Origin: an uncultured candidate division WPS-2 bacterium
GTDB taxonomy: Bacteria; Vulcanimicrobiota; Vulcanimicrobiia; Vulcanimicrobiales; Vulcanimicrobiaceae
Assembly: GCA_937927945.1 (NCBI GenBank)
Contig: CALEYW010000099.1
Location: 1-64,000, forward strand
Reading direction: 5' to 3'
DNA length: 64,000 nt
In this document: in pieces, positions 51,871 through 60,216 of the stretch
Position numbering within the stretch: position 1 is the stretch's first letter
How the letters are laid out: each line of letters opens with the position of its first letter
Notes under the pieces: generated by a model
Seen by the model: the letters and a program-made list of their open reading frames with translations, nothing else
Database searches by the model: none
Told to the model about the DNA's origin: nothing
Program-made: the position numbers and the translations under genes

Positions 51871-51957
51871 TGGTGCGCGAGACTGGATTTGAACCAGCAC
51901 GTCCTTGCGAACGCTAACCCCTCAAGCTAGTGCGTCTACCAATTCCGCCACTCGCGC
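51871..51957 (-). tRNA. tRNA-Leu, anticodon GAG
   Basis: An 87-base class II tRNA. The acceptor stem GCGCGAG (51957-51951) pairs with CTCGCGC, followed by discriminator A and an encoded CCA (ending at 51871). The D-arm reads TGGCGGAATTGGTAGACGC, the anticodon loop TTGAGGG gives GAG (reads CUU/CUC), a long variable arm follows as in tRNA-Leu, and the T-arm has GGTTCAAATCC. A terminator follows at once. Confidence 0.97.
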
Positions 51958-52044
51958 ACGAGGCTCACCCGGCGATGCTACGAGGCATCGGCCGGGACAA
52001 CTTCGTGAGTGTAGGGCATCGGCCCCGGCGACGCAAGAGGCAGG

Positions 52045-52512
52045 CTAGGAGGCCGCGACCTTGTCGCCGAGCAGCTCGCGGATCTTGTCGTGGAGACGCT
52101 CGAAGCCGCGGTCGCCGGCCTGGCGATGGACCAGCTTGTGCTCGCGATCGAACACGTAGTAGGCCGGCACGAATTGGTTTTCAAAGCGACCGACCAGGGT
52201 GTGCTCGTTGTCGATCGCGAGGGGCCACGAAATCCCCATCGCACCCTCGGCGTCCTGCGCCACCCGGGCGACGTCGAGCTCTTCCGGGCCGCGGGGCTGA
52301 TGGATCGCGATCACCTCGAGGCCGCGCGGGCCGTACTCGGCCTGCCACTTGGCGACTTCTTCGGCGACGTTGTGGCAGATGTAGCAGCTCACCGACCAGA
52401 AGTGGACGAGGAGCGGCTTGCCGGCCAGCTCCTCGGCCTTCGGTGCGCCGCCGTTCGCCCAAGTGGAGACGCCGTCCAAGGATGGCAGCGGGCTCCCGGT
52501 ACGCAGCGGCAT
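52045..52512 (-). CDS. TlpA/ResA-like redoxin with CYIC motif
   Basis: A 155-residue thioredoxin-fold protein without a signal peptide: PLLVHFWSVSCYICHNVAEE (CxxC as CYIC near residue 43), LEVIAIHQPRGPEELDVA, and the cis-Pro loop FVPAYYVFDREHKLVHRQAG. It lies seven bases after ahpC and is probably co-transcribed. The unusual CxxC dipeptide and cytoplasmic location suggest a reductant or partner for the peroxiredoxin. That function is inferred from pairing only. Confidence 0.85.
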   Translation of the reverse strand: MPLRTGSPLPSLDGVSTWANGGAPKAEELAGKPLLVHFWSVSCYICHNVAEEVAKWQAEYGPRGLEVIAIHQPRGPEELDVARVAQDAEGAMGISWPLAIDNEHTLVGRFENQFVPAYYVFDREHKLVHRQAGDRGFERLHDKIRELLGDKVAAS

Positions 52513-52519
52513 CGGAGGT

Positions 52520-53083
52520 CTAGCCGCCGACCTTGAGGAGCTGCTTGCCCGGGGTCCACTCGGCCGGGCAGAGCCCGCCGGTCTGGAGGGCCTGCAGCAC
52601 GCGGAGCGTCTCCTCGACGGAGCGGCCCACGTTGTCGTTGGTCACGACGGCATACCGCAGCACGCCCTCCGGATCAATGATGAACAGGCCGCGCTGCGCC
52701 GCGCCGGTCTGCTCGTTGAGGACGCCGTACGCGCGCGAGACTTCCTTGGTGAAGTCGGCCACCAGCGGGTACGCGGTGCCGGCTATGCCGTTCTTGTCAC
52801 GCGGGGTGTTGAGCCACGCGAAGTGCGAGTGAACGCTATCCGTCGAAGCGCCCAGCACTTCCGTGTCGAGCTCGGCGAACTCGTCGAGCCGATCCGACAG
52901 CGCCAGGATCTCGGTTGGGCACACGAACGTGAAATCGAGCGGGTAGAAGAAAAAGATCAACCACTTGCCTTTGTAGTCCGACAGGCTGATCTCTTTGCCC
53001 AGGTCTTTGGGGCTGGTCGCACCCTTGGTGGACGCGAGCGTGAATGCGGGTGCGGGCTGGCCGACCTTCGCTAGCACTGACAA
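52520..53083 (-). CDS. ahpC: 2-Cys peroxiredoxin (AhpC type)
   Basis: A 187-residue typical 2-Cys peroxiredoxin. The peroxidatic Cys is in YPLDFTFVCPTEILALSD, the resolving Cys in TGGLCPAEWTPG, and GLFIIDPEGVLRYAVVTND is also conserved. It reduces hydrogen peroxide and organic hydroperoxides in the cytoplasm. The start is TTG 53083 with GGAGG five bases upstream. It is divergent from a Fur/PerR regulator across a compact shared promoter, which suggests peroxide control. Confidence 0.95.
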   Translation of the reverse strand: MSVLAKVGQPAPAFTLASTKGATSPKDLGKEISLSDYKGKWLIFFFYPLDFTFVCPTEILALSDRLDEFAELDTEVLGASTDSVHSHFAWLNTPRDKNGIAGTAYPLVADFTKEVSRAYGVLNEQTGAAQRGLFIIDPEGVLRYAVVTNDNVGRSVEETLRVLQALQTGGLCPAEWTPGKQLLKVGG

Positions 53084-53098
53084 ATTCCTCCGATACTG

Positions 53099-53140
53099 TT
53101 GCTATGGGAGCCGTTCTCAATTATAACTGATAGTGAGAAC
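53099..53140. promoter_or_regulatory. bidirectional ahpC/perR promoter with overlapping operator
   Basis: Plus strand: -35 TTGCTA (53099-53104), 17-bp spacer, -10 TATAAC (53122-53127). Minus strand: -10 TATAAT (53125-53120). The two -10 boxes share four base pairs. GTTCTCA (53113-53119) and TGAGAAC (53134-53140) form a perfect 7-bp inverted repeat enclosing both, with the AT-rich core expected of a Fur/PerR box. One bound dimer would silence both genes. Confidence 0.75.
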
Positions 53141-53180
53141 CGATTTCACTCCCATCGGAGGCTATCCCATCCCGAACCCG

Positions 53181-53561
53181 ATGTCAATCCCGCCGAACTA
53201 CCGGACCGTCCTCGAGGTCGTGGAGGCTGCAGGTCCCGGGAGCCACCTGACCGCGCAGCAGATCTGGGCGCGCGCTCGCGCGCTGGCGCCGCGGATCGGG
53301 TTTGCGACCGTCCACCGCAGCCTGATCCGCTTGAACCAGCTCGGGACGGTGATGAAAATCGACGTCCCGGGCGAAGCCTCCGCCGTCTACGAGCCGGCGG
53401 CGGCGCCGCACGCGCATTTCCGCTGCACCGCCTGCGGCACGATCCGCGATTTGGAATACGCCGTCCCGAACGGCGCTCGCAGCGCCTTGGCCGCCCAGCA
53501 CGGCGTGACGATCGAGCGCGAGCTGGTGACGTTCAGCGGTACCTGCGGCGCCTGCCGCTGA
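53181..53561 (+). CDS. Fur/PerR-family metalloregulator
   Basis: A 126-residue Fur-family protein: winged helix (HLTAQQIWARARALAPRIGF, ATVHRSLIRLNQLG) and a metal-binding domain with AHFRCTACGTIRDLEY and a C-terminal CGAC forming the structural zinc Cys4 site. Divergence from ahpC points to PerR-like peroxide sensing. ATG 53181 is chosen because the family fold starts right after it. GGAGG (53157-53161) is 19 bases away but only seven from an in-frame ATC (53169), and a GTG (53133) coincides with the predicted transcription start. Confidence 0.85.
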   Translation: MSIPPNYRTVLEVVEAAGPGSHLTAQQIWARARALAPRIGFATVHRSLIRLNQLGTVMKIDVPGEASAVYEPAAAPHAHFRCTACGTIRDLEYAVPNGARSALAAQHGVTIERELVTFSGTCGACR

Positions 53562-53607
53562 CGCGTACCCTGACACCGGTCGCGCTCGCCAAGCGGTCTT
53601 GGGCTAC

Positions 53608-54009
53608 GTGAACAAGATCGAGAAGACCGACGCCGAGTGGCGCGCCGAGCTCGCGCCCGACCGCTATGCCGTGCTGCGAGAGGGCGCGACCGAGCGCGCC
53701 TTCACCGGCGCGCTCTACCACAACCACGACGCGGGATCGTACGCCTGCGCCGCATGCGGAAACACCCTCTTCTCCTCGGCGACGAAGTACGAAAGCGGCA
53801 GCGGCTGGCCGAGCTTCTGGGCGCCCGAAGACCGGGCCAACGTCGAATTGGTCGAGGATCGCTCCCACGGGATCGTCCGCATCGAGGCGCGCTGCGCTCA
53901 TTGCGGGTCGCATCTCGGCCACGTCTTCGACGACGGACCCAAGCCGACGGGTCAGCGCTTCTGCATCAACTCGTTAGCCTTGGAATTCGCCCCGAAGGCC
54001 GACGGCTGA
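53608..54009 (+). CDS. msrB: peptide-methionine (R)-S-oxide reductase MsrB
   Basis: A 133-residue enzyme reducing methionine-R-sulfoxide in proteins. It has zinc-binding Cys pairs in YACAACGNTLF and ARCAHCGSHLGHVFDDGP, YESGSGWPSFWAP, and the catalytic Cys in GQRFCINSLALEF. The start is GTG 53608, opening VNKIEKTDAEWRAEL as in relatives; a TTG nine bases earlier is possible. It lies 46 bases after the PerR-like gene, in an oxidative-stress cluster. Confidence 0.95.
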   Translation: MNKIEKTDAEWRAELAPDRYAVLREGATERAFTGALYHNHDAGSYACAACGNTLFSSATKYESGSGWPSFWAPEDRANVELVEDRSHGIVRIEARCAHCGSHLGHVFDDGPKPTGQRFCINSLALEFAPKADG

Positions 54010-54052
54010 ACCTGGGGCCGTTCCGCTCCGACTACAGGAGTGTGAGCGGCCA

Positions 54053-54604
54053 ATGACCGACGCCGAAGACCGCGCTCTGATCGAGCGGATCGCACACCGC
54101 GACCGCGCCGCGTTCGAGACGTTCTTCGGCATGCACGGGTCCGGCGTTCACCGATTCGTCCGCGATCTCGTGCGCGACGACGGTTTGGCGGAGGAGTTGA
54201 CGAGCGACGTGATGGTCGAGGTCTGGCGCGGCGCGGGCAAGTTTGCCGGCCGCTCGCGGGTACGGACGTGGTTGTTCGGCATCGCCCACCACAAAGCGAT
54301 CGATACGCTGCGCCGCCGCCGCACGCCGACCGTTCCGCTCGACGACCTCGTCGCCGTCGCGAGCAACTTAGAGGGTCCGGAGGACGCTGCAGTGCGCGCC
54401 GCGGACCGCCATCAGCTCGAAGGAGCACTGGCCGCGCTGAGCCCGGAACATCGCGCCGTCCTGGAGTTGACGTTCGTTCAAGGCTTCTCGCAAAAAGAGA
54501 TCGCCGAGATCGTCGACGCTCCGGCCGCGACGGTCAAGACGCGCGCCTTCTACGCCAAGCAGCGGCTGCGCGACGCGCTCGCCACCGCGGAGCATCCCCG
54601 ATGA
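54053..54604 (+). CDS. ECF sigma factor (RpoE-like)
   Basis: A 183-residue sigma70-family factor. Region 2 covers about 20-85 (VHRFVRDLVRDDGLAEELTS, VWRGAGKFAGRSRVRTWLFG), and region 4 covers about 120-175 (LSPEHRAVLELTFVQGFSQK, EIAEIVDAPAATVKTRAFYA). AGGAG lies upstream of the ATG. Its stop overlaps the anti-sigma start (ATGA), so factor and antagonist are made together. No recognisable autoregulated promoter was found. Confidence 0.92.
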   Translation: MTDAEDRALIERIAHRDRAAFETFFGMHGSGVHRFVRDLVRDDGLAEELTSDVMVEVWRGAGKFAGRSRVRTWLFGIAHHKAIDTLRRRRTPTVPLDDLVAVASNLEGPEDAAVRAADRHQLEGALAALSPEHRAVLELTFVQGFSQKEIAEIVDAPAATVKTRAFYAKQRLRDALATAEHPR

Positions 54605-55818
54605 AGCACGAGATCAGCGAACTGCTCCCGTTCTATGCGAACGACACGCTCGACGAGCAGGAGCGCGCCCGCGTCGAGAGCGAGCTCGCGACCTGCTCCG
54701 CCTGCGCGGAAGAGCTGCACCAATGGAAAGCGCTCGCGAGCGCGTTACGGACGCGCGCCGACGCGGCGCCGTTCGTCCCGCCGAACGTGCTCGACGACGC
54801 GCTGGCGCGCATCAACATGCCGCCCGTTGCGGCCGCGTCGACGAAGTTCCGCACGGCATGGTGGGGCGTTCCGGCACGCTACGCGACCGCCGCAGCGCTC
54901 GTGGTCGGCGTCAGCGCGGCCGGAATCGCCGCGTGGCACGCGCGCGACTTCAGCGGGCAAGGCGCCGCGAGCGGTACCGGAACCGCCGACCGCGCTACGC
55001 GCGTCTACCGCGTCGCGCCGAGCCCCCTCGCGAAGCTGGCGCCGAAGATGCGCATCAACACGAACGCTCTGCCGCCGGCCGGCGTCGCTCAGGCGAACGA
55101 GGACGCCGCGCCGTCAAGCGTCGCGAAGCAGCACCGGCTCGCCAAGAAGGCGCGGCTGGAGCTGATCGTACGCGACGTCGAGGGGGCGCTCACGGCGGCG
55201 CAGGCCACGGTACGCGGCGCGGGCGGCGACGTCATCTCGCTCGCCGATGCGAACCCCCACGCGAGCGACGCCGTGCACGAAGCAACCGTGGAGGTCGAGG
55301 TTCCGGCCGCCCGACTCGACGACACGCTCGACCATCTCGGCTTGCTCGGCACGGTGCAGAACCGTACGATCGACGCGGAAGACGTCGACGCGGCGATCGT
55401 CGACCAGGAAGCGCGCCTGCGCAATCTGCGCCGCGCCGAGAACGACCTGCGCGCGCTGATGGATCGGAGCGGCAAAGTCACCGACATCCTCACCGTCCAG
55501 CAGAACCTCAGCGAAACCCGCGGCCAGATCGAACAGCTCGATGCGCAGCATCAGCACGATCTGCACCGTGTCGCGACGAGCACGATTTCGATCGCGCTGA
55601 CCGAGGATCGCCCGAACGGCGCGCCCGCAAAACCCGGTCCCAGCGCGCGGATCGACGGTGCGTGGCACAGCGGGCTCAACGCGCTCGCCGACACGCTCGT
55701 CTCGCTGATCAGTACGATCGCGTGGTGCGTCGCCTATTCCCCTCTGCCGCTCGGTCTAGCGGGGATCGTCTACACCGCGACGCGTCTGCTCGGCAGACGG
55801 CGCGCCACAGCACCGTAG
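54601..55818 (+). CDS. anti-sigma factor with zinc-finger-like N-terminus and DUF4349 domain
   Basis: A 405-residue membrane protein. The N-terminus MKHEISELLPFYANDTLDEQ followed by LATCSACAEELHQW resembles the ZAS anti-sigma motif, but the usual His three residues before CxxC is Glu here; His3 is the nearest His. A membrane helix (ARYATAAALVVGVSAAGIAA) leads to a periplasmic DUF4349 domain with a coiled coil (about 185-345), and a second membrane segment ends the protein. It should hold the coupled ECF factor inactive until an envelope signal arrives. Confidence 0.88.
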   Translation: MKHEISELLPFYANDTLDEQERARVESELATCSACAEELHQWKALASALRTRADAAPFVPPNVLDDALARINMPPVAAASTKFRTAWWGVPARYATAAALVVGVSAAGIAAWHARDFSGQGAASGTGTADRATRVYRVAPSPLAKLAPKMRINTNALPPAGVAQANEDAAPSSVAKQHRLAKKARLELIVRDVEGALTAAQATVRGAGGDVISLADANPHASDAVHEATVEVEVPAARLDDTLDHLGLLGTVQNRTIDAEDVDAAIVDQEARLRNLRRAENDLRALMDRSGKVTDILTVQQNLSETRGQIEQLDAQHQHDLHRVATSTISIALTEDRPNGAPAKPGPSARIDGAWHSGLNALADTLVSLISTIAWCVAYSPLPLGLAGIVYTATRLLGRRRATAP

Positions 55819-56198
55819 AGGCTCGCGAAGAACGGCGTTCGCGCCGGCGCGGAGGCGCTGATCGGCACGGCGATTGGGGGCAGCACGGGAATCTCGCACG
55901 GTTCGACGATCGCGCCGCTATGAACGCGGTGCCGCGCGAGGCGATCTTGGGCGTCCGTCTGCCGGCGCCGACGCCGGTCGTACCGGTCGATCCACGCCGG
56001 CTTCGGCCGCGCGTACGTCATCGGGACGTCGGTCATGTCGAGGTGCTCCGGCGTCCAATACCGTGAGACTGCGGCAACTTCTGCGTAGTGCAATCGGTCC
56101 ACTGCGCTCCGCCTTTCGCGTTCGTAACGATCCCCGGTGTATGTAACGTTCCCAAACTCGCCCCATCGCCAAACGGGTGCCCGCTGTCCCGCCCGCAC
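55770..56198 (-). CDS. hypothetical protein
   Basis: A 142-residue frame from GTG 56198, with AGGAAC seven bases upstream. It contains a protein-like stretch (EVAAVSRYWTPEHLDMTDVP, MTYARPKPAWIDRYDRRRRR) and a hydrophobic Pro-rich segment (IPVLPPIAVPISASAPART). The 3' end overlaps the convergent anti-sigma gene by 49 bases. No family is recognised; the Arg-rich tail may be read-through of high-GC DNA, so the gene is uncertain. Confidence 0.4.
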   Translation of the reverse strand: MRAGQRAPVWRWGEFGNVTYTGDRYERERRSAVDRLHYAEVAAVSRYWTPEHLDMTDVPMTYARPKPAWIDRYDRRRRRQTDAQDRLARHRVHSGAIVEPCEIPVLPPIAVPISASAPARTPFFASLYGAVARRLPSRRVAV

Positions 56199-56328
56199 CG
56201 GCAACGTTCCTAAGGAGAACGACTGTGCATCGACGATCGAGCGCGGGACTGACGTCCCCTCGGTATGCACCGAACGTCCCGCTGCAACCGCTGCACGTCC
56301 TCCCCAAACACCAAACGCCCATCGTGCC

Positions 56329-56360
56329 GGGCGTCGCCGCGCGCGACGCCCAGCCACCAT
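56329..56360. repeat. palindromic repeat copy A beside the esterase stop
   Basis: GGGCGTCG (56329-56336) and CGACGCCC (56344-56351) form an 8-bp hairpin with a 7-base loop. The 30 bases 56331-56360 match 58176-58205 at 28 positions. This copy ends two bases from the esterase stop codon (56362). The preceding CCATCGTGCC is also repeated near the other copy. Confidence 0.7.
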
Positions 56361-56361
56361 G

Positions 56362-57955
56362 TCACAAAGCCACCGCCGCATGGCTTTGTTCGATGAAGAT
56401 CAACCCGTCGAAGCGCGCGCGCACGTTCGTGCTCAGGTAGAACCCGTTGTCGGTCCGAGCGCTGTACAACGCACCGATTTCCCGCTCGAGCGTTCCGCCG
56501 TCGAGCCAAGCGCGCAGCGAACTCGCCGGCAGCGCGTCGAGGTCGAGGAAGTAGCGTGCTCCCACCTCGCGCAACAGCCCCTCGAGAGAGTCCGCCAGAG
56601 CCGGCGCGACGTCGCGCGGACCGACCCCTGCGCCACACTGGAACGCACGGATGCTGCCGCGATCGAACGCGAAGCCGAGACGGTAGTATTGCGTGCCGAT
56701 GCGCGCATGCAGGTACGAACCCATCGTCGAGACGCCGCCCTGCGACATATCCGAGACGTGGTAATTGTGCGCCCACAACGCGATCTTCGCGCCGCGATCG
56801 GCGGAGTCGGCAAGCCACCCGACATTTTCGGCCATGAAACGGTCGCGCTCGGCACCTGAGTTGGTCGAACGCTTCAGCGCGACGAACTGCTCGACGATCC
56901 GCGCATCATGGGCGATGTCGAGGTCGGGATGGAGCGCGGCGAGTTGCGCGGACGCGCCGGCAACCGACGCCGCGCAGCGGTCCCAATCCGCGGCGCTCGC
57001 GACCTCGCGCTTCGCGGCCGGCGGGATGCACGCATAATCGGCGGCGGTCGCCGCACCCTTGGAAGCATCGCGCCCGTTCGCAAAGGCCGTCACCGACGCG
57101 ACCGCGACGCTCGGTTCCTGCACGTCGAAGCCTGCGAAGTGCAGCGTCGAATGCCTCCCCGCAGCGGCGTTGTATGCGCGCATCCACTTCGCCAGCTCCA
57201 GCACTTCGCGCGTCTGCCACGTCCAGAAGTACATGGAGGCCAACGCGCGCTGGATCCCCCGCTCCCGTCGTGACGTAACGCTTCATCTCGCGCGCTTCCG
57301 GTCGGTTGGCCTCGATCGCGAAGACGCTGAAGCCTTTCTTCTCCACCAGGTCGCGGAAGAGCCGATCCTTCATCGAGAAGAACTCGTTCGTTCCGTGACT
57401 GGCCTCCCCCAACCCGACGACACGCGCGTCGCCGACCGCGCGTTCGAACGGCGCAAGATCGCCGCGGACCGCGTCAGGATCGACCGCGGTCAGCGGTGCC
57501 TCCGCCGCACGCAGCGCCGCAAGCGCCGTCGCATCAGCCGGCACGTCGAGCACCACGGAGACGTTCGTCCAATCGTGCGTCCCCGTCAATCCGCGGCCCG
57601 GCATCATGTTGTCGAACATCATCGTCGGCCCATCGACCCGCAACCAGATACTGGCGTTCGTTTCGACCGCAACCGTCTTTACCGCGGCACTCAACCGAAC
57701 GCGTTTACCCCGATACGCATCAAGCCGAATACGCCACCGGCTCGCCCCGAACGCGTCCTCGCCACCGCCGTTTCCCCGCAACGAAAGCGCCGCAGCTCCG
57801 CCATACGTCACCGTCGAATCGATCGCAACCACGTTCTCGCCGTTTGCAAAACCAAACGTATCGAACGGCTGCACCGCCACCGGCACACCCAAAGCCGGTA
57901 CGCCCGCCAATCCTAAAATCAAAACAGCCGCAACCACCCCAAAGAACAGCCGCAT
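56362..57955 (-). pseudogene. erythromycin-esterase-family hydrolase with signal peptide, frameshifted
   Basis: Two frames join into one protein of about 530 residues. From ATG 57955 (GGAGGGG upstream) it reads a signal peptide (RLFFGVVAAVLILGLAGVPA), a beta-sandwich domain of about 110 residues, then the family motifs VVGLGEASHGTNEFF and FAIEANRPEAREMKRYVTTG. After a frame change at a run of five C (57256-57260) it continues ALASMYFWTWQTREVLELAK and KIALWAHNYHVSD. The catalytic Glu and His residues are kept. One base fewer in that run restores the frame, so this is a recent indel or an assembly error. Confidence 0.8.
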
Positions 57956-58087
57956 CACCCCTCCAAATGCAAAGTCGACCACGCCAAAGGACACCCAATC
58001 TACGCGCCCTGCCTAAGCCAAGTTCCGCCCTCCGCCAGCGCACCACCGAAACACCCATCGTGCCGCATCGCGCCGCATCCATCGTGC

Positions 58088-58205
58088 TTGGGCGTCGCGC
58101 GCGGCGATGCTCGTTTTCGGGGCGTTTTCGACGCGCCGAAGCCAGGATGGCGAGAGGCACGTCGGAACCGAGCGAGCATCGCCGCGCGCGACGCCCAACC
58201 ACCAT
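58088..58205. repeat. 26-bp perfect inverted repeat, palindromic repeat copies B and C
   Basis: Positions 58088-58113 and 58173-58198 are exact reverse complements over 26 bases, separated by 59 bases. The right arm continues to 58205 and matches copy A (56331-56360) at 28 of 30 positions. The element ends 15 bases before the dppC-like stop. Two head-to-head copies around a short spacer resemble REP doublets or a miniature inverted-repeat element. No transposase is nearby. Confidence 0.8.
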
Positions 58206-58220
58206 CCCTAAGAAGCGATG

Positions 58221-59147
58221 TTACCGCATGTTCGGATCGAGCGCATCGCGCAACCCGTCGCCGAGATAGTTGATGGCGAGCACGGTGACAAAGATGCACA
58301 ATCCAGGGAAGATCGCCACCCAAGGGGCGATCGTCATGTTCGACTGCGCGTTGGCGAGCATGTTCCCCCACGACGCCGTAGGCGGCTGAATCCCAAAACC
58401 GAGGAACGACAGCGTCGACTCGAGGATGATGACGTTCGCCACCTCGAGCGTCGCCTGCACGATGATCGGCGCGATCGCGTTCGGCAGCAAATGCCGGAAG
58501 ATGATTCGCCCATCGCGGTTGCCCAGCGCACGCGCGGCCTCGGCGAACTCGCGTTCTCGCAGCGAGAGAAACGATGCGCGCACGAGCCGCGCCACCGCCG
58601 GCCACGACAGTCCCCCGATGATCAGCACGATGACGCCGAAGTTGAGCGCCGCCTTGTTCGAGGTGCCGGCGACGATCGCGGTGATGACCAGCAGCAGCGG
58701 CAGGAGTGGAATCGAGAGCACGACGTCGGTGATGCGCATCAGGGCGAAGTCGACCCAGCCGCCGTAGTACCCGGAGATCGCGCCGAGCACGGTGCCGATC
58801 GAGATTTCCATGATGACCGCGAACAGCGCGACCGTCAGCGAGATGCGCGCGCCGAAGATCAGACGCGCGAGTAGGTCGCGGCCGTTCTCGTCGGTGCCGA
58901 GCAGATGGCCGGCGATGCCCGGCGCAAGCGGGTAGCCCTGCCAGTGCGCCTGATCGATGAAGTTCGGGTCGGCCGGCGCGATCACGTTGGCGAGCGCGGC
59001 GATCAGACCCATCACGATGATCACGCCGGCGCCGGCCAGCGCGACCTTGTGACGGCGGAAGCGGCGCCAAACGGTATTGCGGGACGGCGCGACCTCGTCG
59101 TCGGCGGCGCCTGCGGCGGAAGGGTTCAGCGGAAGGCTGGCGGCCAT
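58221..59147 (-). CDS. dppC: DppC/OppC-type ABC transporter permease
   Basis: A 308-residue inner-membrane permease with the N-terminal OppC-like cytoplasmic tail, HLLGTDENGRDLLARLIFGA (the family signature), and the EAA loop EREFAEAARALGNRDGRIIF followed by RHLLPNAIAPIIV. About six membrane helices are predicted. It starts two bases from the dppB stop. With DppB it forms the channel for peptides, nickel or related solutes. No ATPase or binding protein follows; the family-5 binding lipoprotein at 47157 is a possible partner. Confidence 0.9.
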   Translation of the reverse strand: MAASLPLNPSAAGAADDEVAPSRNTVWRRFRRHKVALAGAGVIIVMGLIAALANVIAPADPNFIDQAHWQGYPLAPGIAGHLLGTDENGRDLLARLIFGARISLTVALFAVIMEISIGTVLGAISGYYGGWVDFALMRITDVVLSIPLLPLLLVITAIVAGTSNKAALNFGVIVLIIGGLSWPAVARLVRASFLSLREREFAEAARALGNRDGRIIFRHLLPNAIAPIIVQATLEVANVIILESTLSFLGFGIQPPTASWGNMLANAQSNMTIAPWVAIFPGLCIFVTVLAINYLGDGLRDALDPNMR

Positions 59148-59148
59148 C

Positions 59149-60153
59149 TCAGCTGTACTTCACGCGCGGGTCGAGCCAGGCGTAACACACGTCGGCGAGC
59201 AGGTTGCAGAAGACGACCAGCGTCGAGACGAGCAGCATGTACCCCATCAGCAGCGCGAAGTCGAATTGTCCGAGCGCGTTGATGAACAGCCGCCCCATCC
59301 CGGGCCAGGCGAAGATCGTCTCGGTCACGACGGCGCCCGCGACGAGCCCCGGCAGCGTCAGCGCGATGATGGTGACGAGCGGGATCAACGCGTTCTTGAG
59401 CCCGTGCTTGAGAATCACGGCGGTGCGCGAGACGCCCTTGGCGGCGGCGGTGCGCATGTAGTCGGTGCGGATCACTTCGAGCATCGAACTGCGCATGAAG
59501 CGGCTGTACTGTGCGATGAACAGCAGCGAGAGCACGATCGTCGGCAGCACCAGGTGTCGCAAAGCGTCGAAGAACGTGCACGGATCGCTCTCGCAGATCC
59601 CGGCCGACGGCAGCTGCAGCTTGTACCCGAAGCCGAGCGGAACGCCGTACACCGCGAAGAGCAGCTGCAGCATCAGCGCGAAGAAGAACACCGGCATCGA
59701 CTGACCGAAGAAGGCGAAGGTCGTGATCACGTAGTCGACCCACGAGTATTGCTTGATCGCGCTGATGATCCCGAACGCGACGCCGAGGACCACCGAGAAG
59801 ACGAACGAGCAGCCCATCAGCTCGATGGTGGCGGGGAAGCGATCCCAAATCGCTTGCGCAACCGGTTCGGAGTTCGACTGCGACCAGCCGAAATCGCCGG
59901 TGACGACCCGTGCCAACCAGTGAAAGTACTGGATGAAGGGCGGCTGGTCGAGCCCGAGGTTGTGCTTGAGCCGAATGATGTCGGCTTCGGTGATGTGCGG
60001 ATTCTGCAGATATGGCGTGAGCGGACCGCCCGGCGCCGCCTGCAGGATCGAGAACAGGATCACCGAGACGAGCAGCAGGAGCGGGATGTTCTGCAGCGTT
60101 CGGCGGACGACGTACGTGAACAGGTGAGGGACCTCCCCGAGGAACGAACCCAC
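59149..60153 (-). CDS. dppB: DppB/OppB-type ABC transporter permease
   Basis: A 334-residue inner-membrane permease. The N-terminal helix is TLQNIPLLLLVSVILFSILQ, with the periplasmic LGLDQPPFIQYFHWLARVVT and GDFGWSQS motif of OppB proteins, the EAA-like loop TDYMRTAAAKGVSRTAVILK, and the C-terminal ADVCYAWLDPRVKYS. The start is GTG 60153. A Cys-containing periplasmic loop (GICESDPCTFFDAL) is somewhat unusual. It is the first of the two coupled permease genes. Confidence 0.92.
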   Translation of the reverse strand: MGSFLGEVPHLFTYVVRRTLQNIPLLLLVSVILFSILQAAPGGPLTPYLQNPHITEADIIRLKHNLGLDQPPFIQYFHWLARVVTGDFGWSQSNSEPVAQAIWDRFPATIELMGCSFVFSVVLGVAFGIISAIKQYSWVDYVITTFAFFGQSMPVFFFALMLQLLFAVYGVPLGFGYKLQLPSAGICESDPCTFFDALRHLVLPTIVLSLLFIAQYSRFMRSSMLEVIRTDYMRTAAAKGVSRTAVILKHGLKNALIPLVTIIALTLPGLVAGAVVTETIFAWPGMGRLFINALGQFDFALLMGYMLLVSTLVVFCNLLADVCYAWLDPRVKYS

Positions 60154-60216
60154 GCCGGTTCCGGCCGGGTCCCGCGCTTTCCTCGAAACCCTAGCGGCCG
60201 GAGTGGCGGATCTCCG

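Noticed and set aside
56223..56440. Plus-strand GTG preceded by AAGGAG, considered as a small gene
   Set aside because: The translation is Pro/His/Arg-rich, runs through the palindromic repeat and into the antisense of the esterase, and has no recognisable feature.
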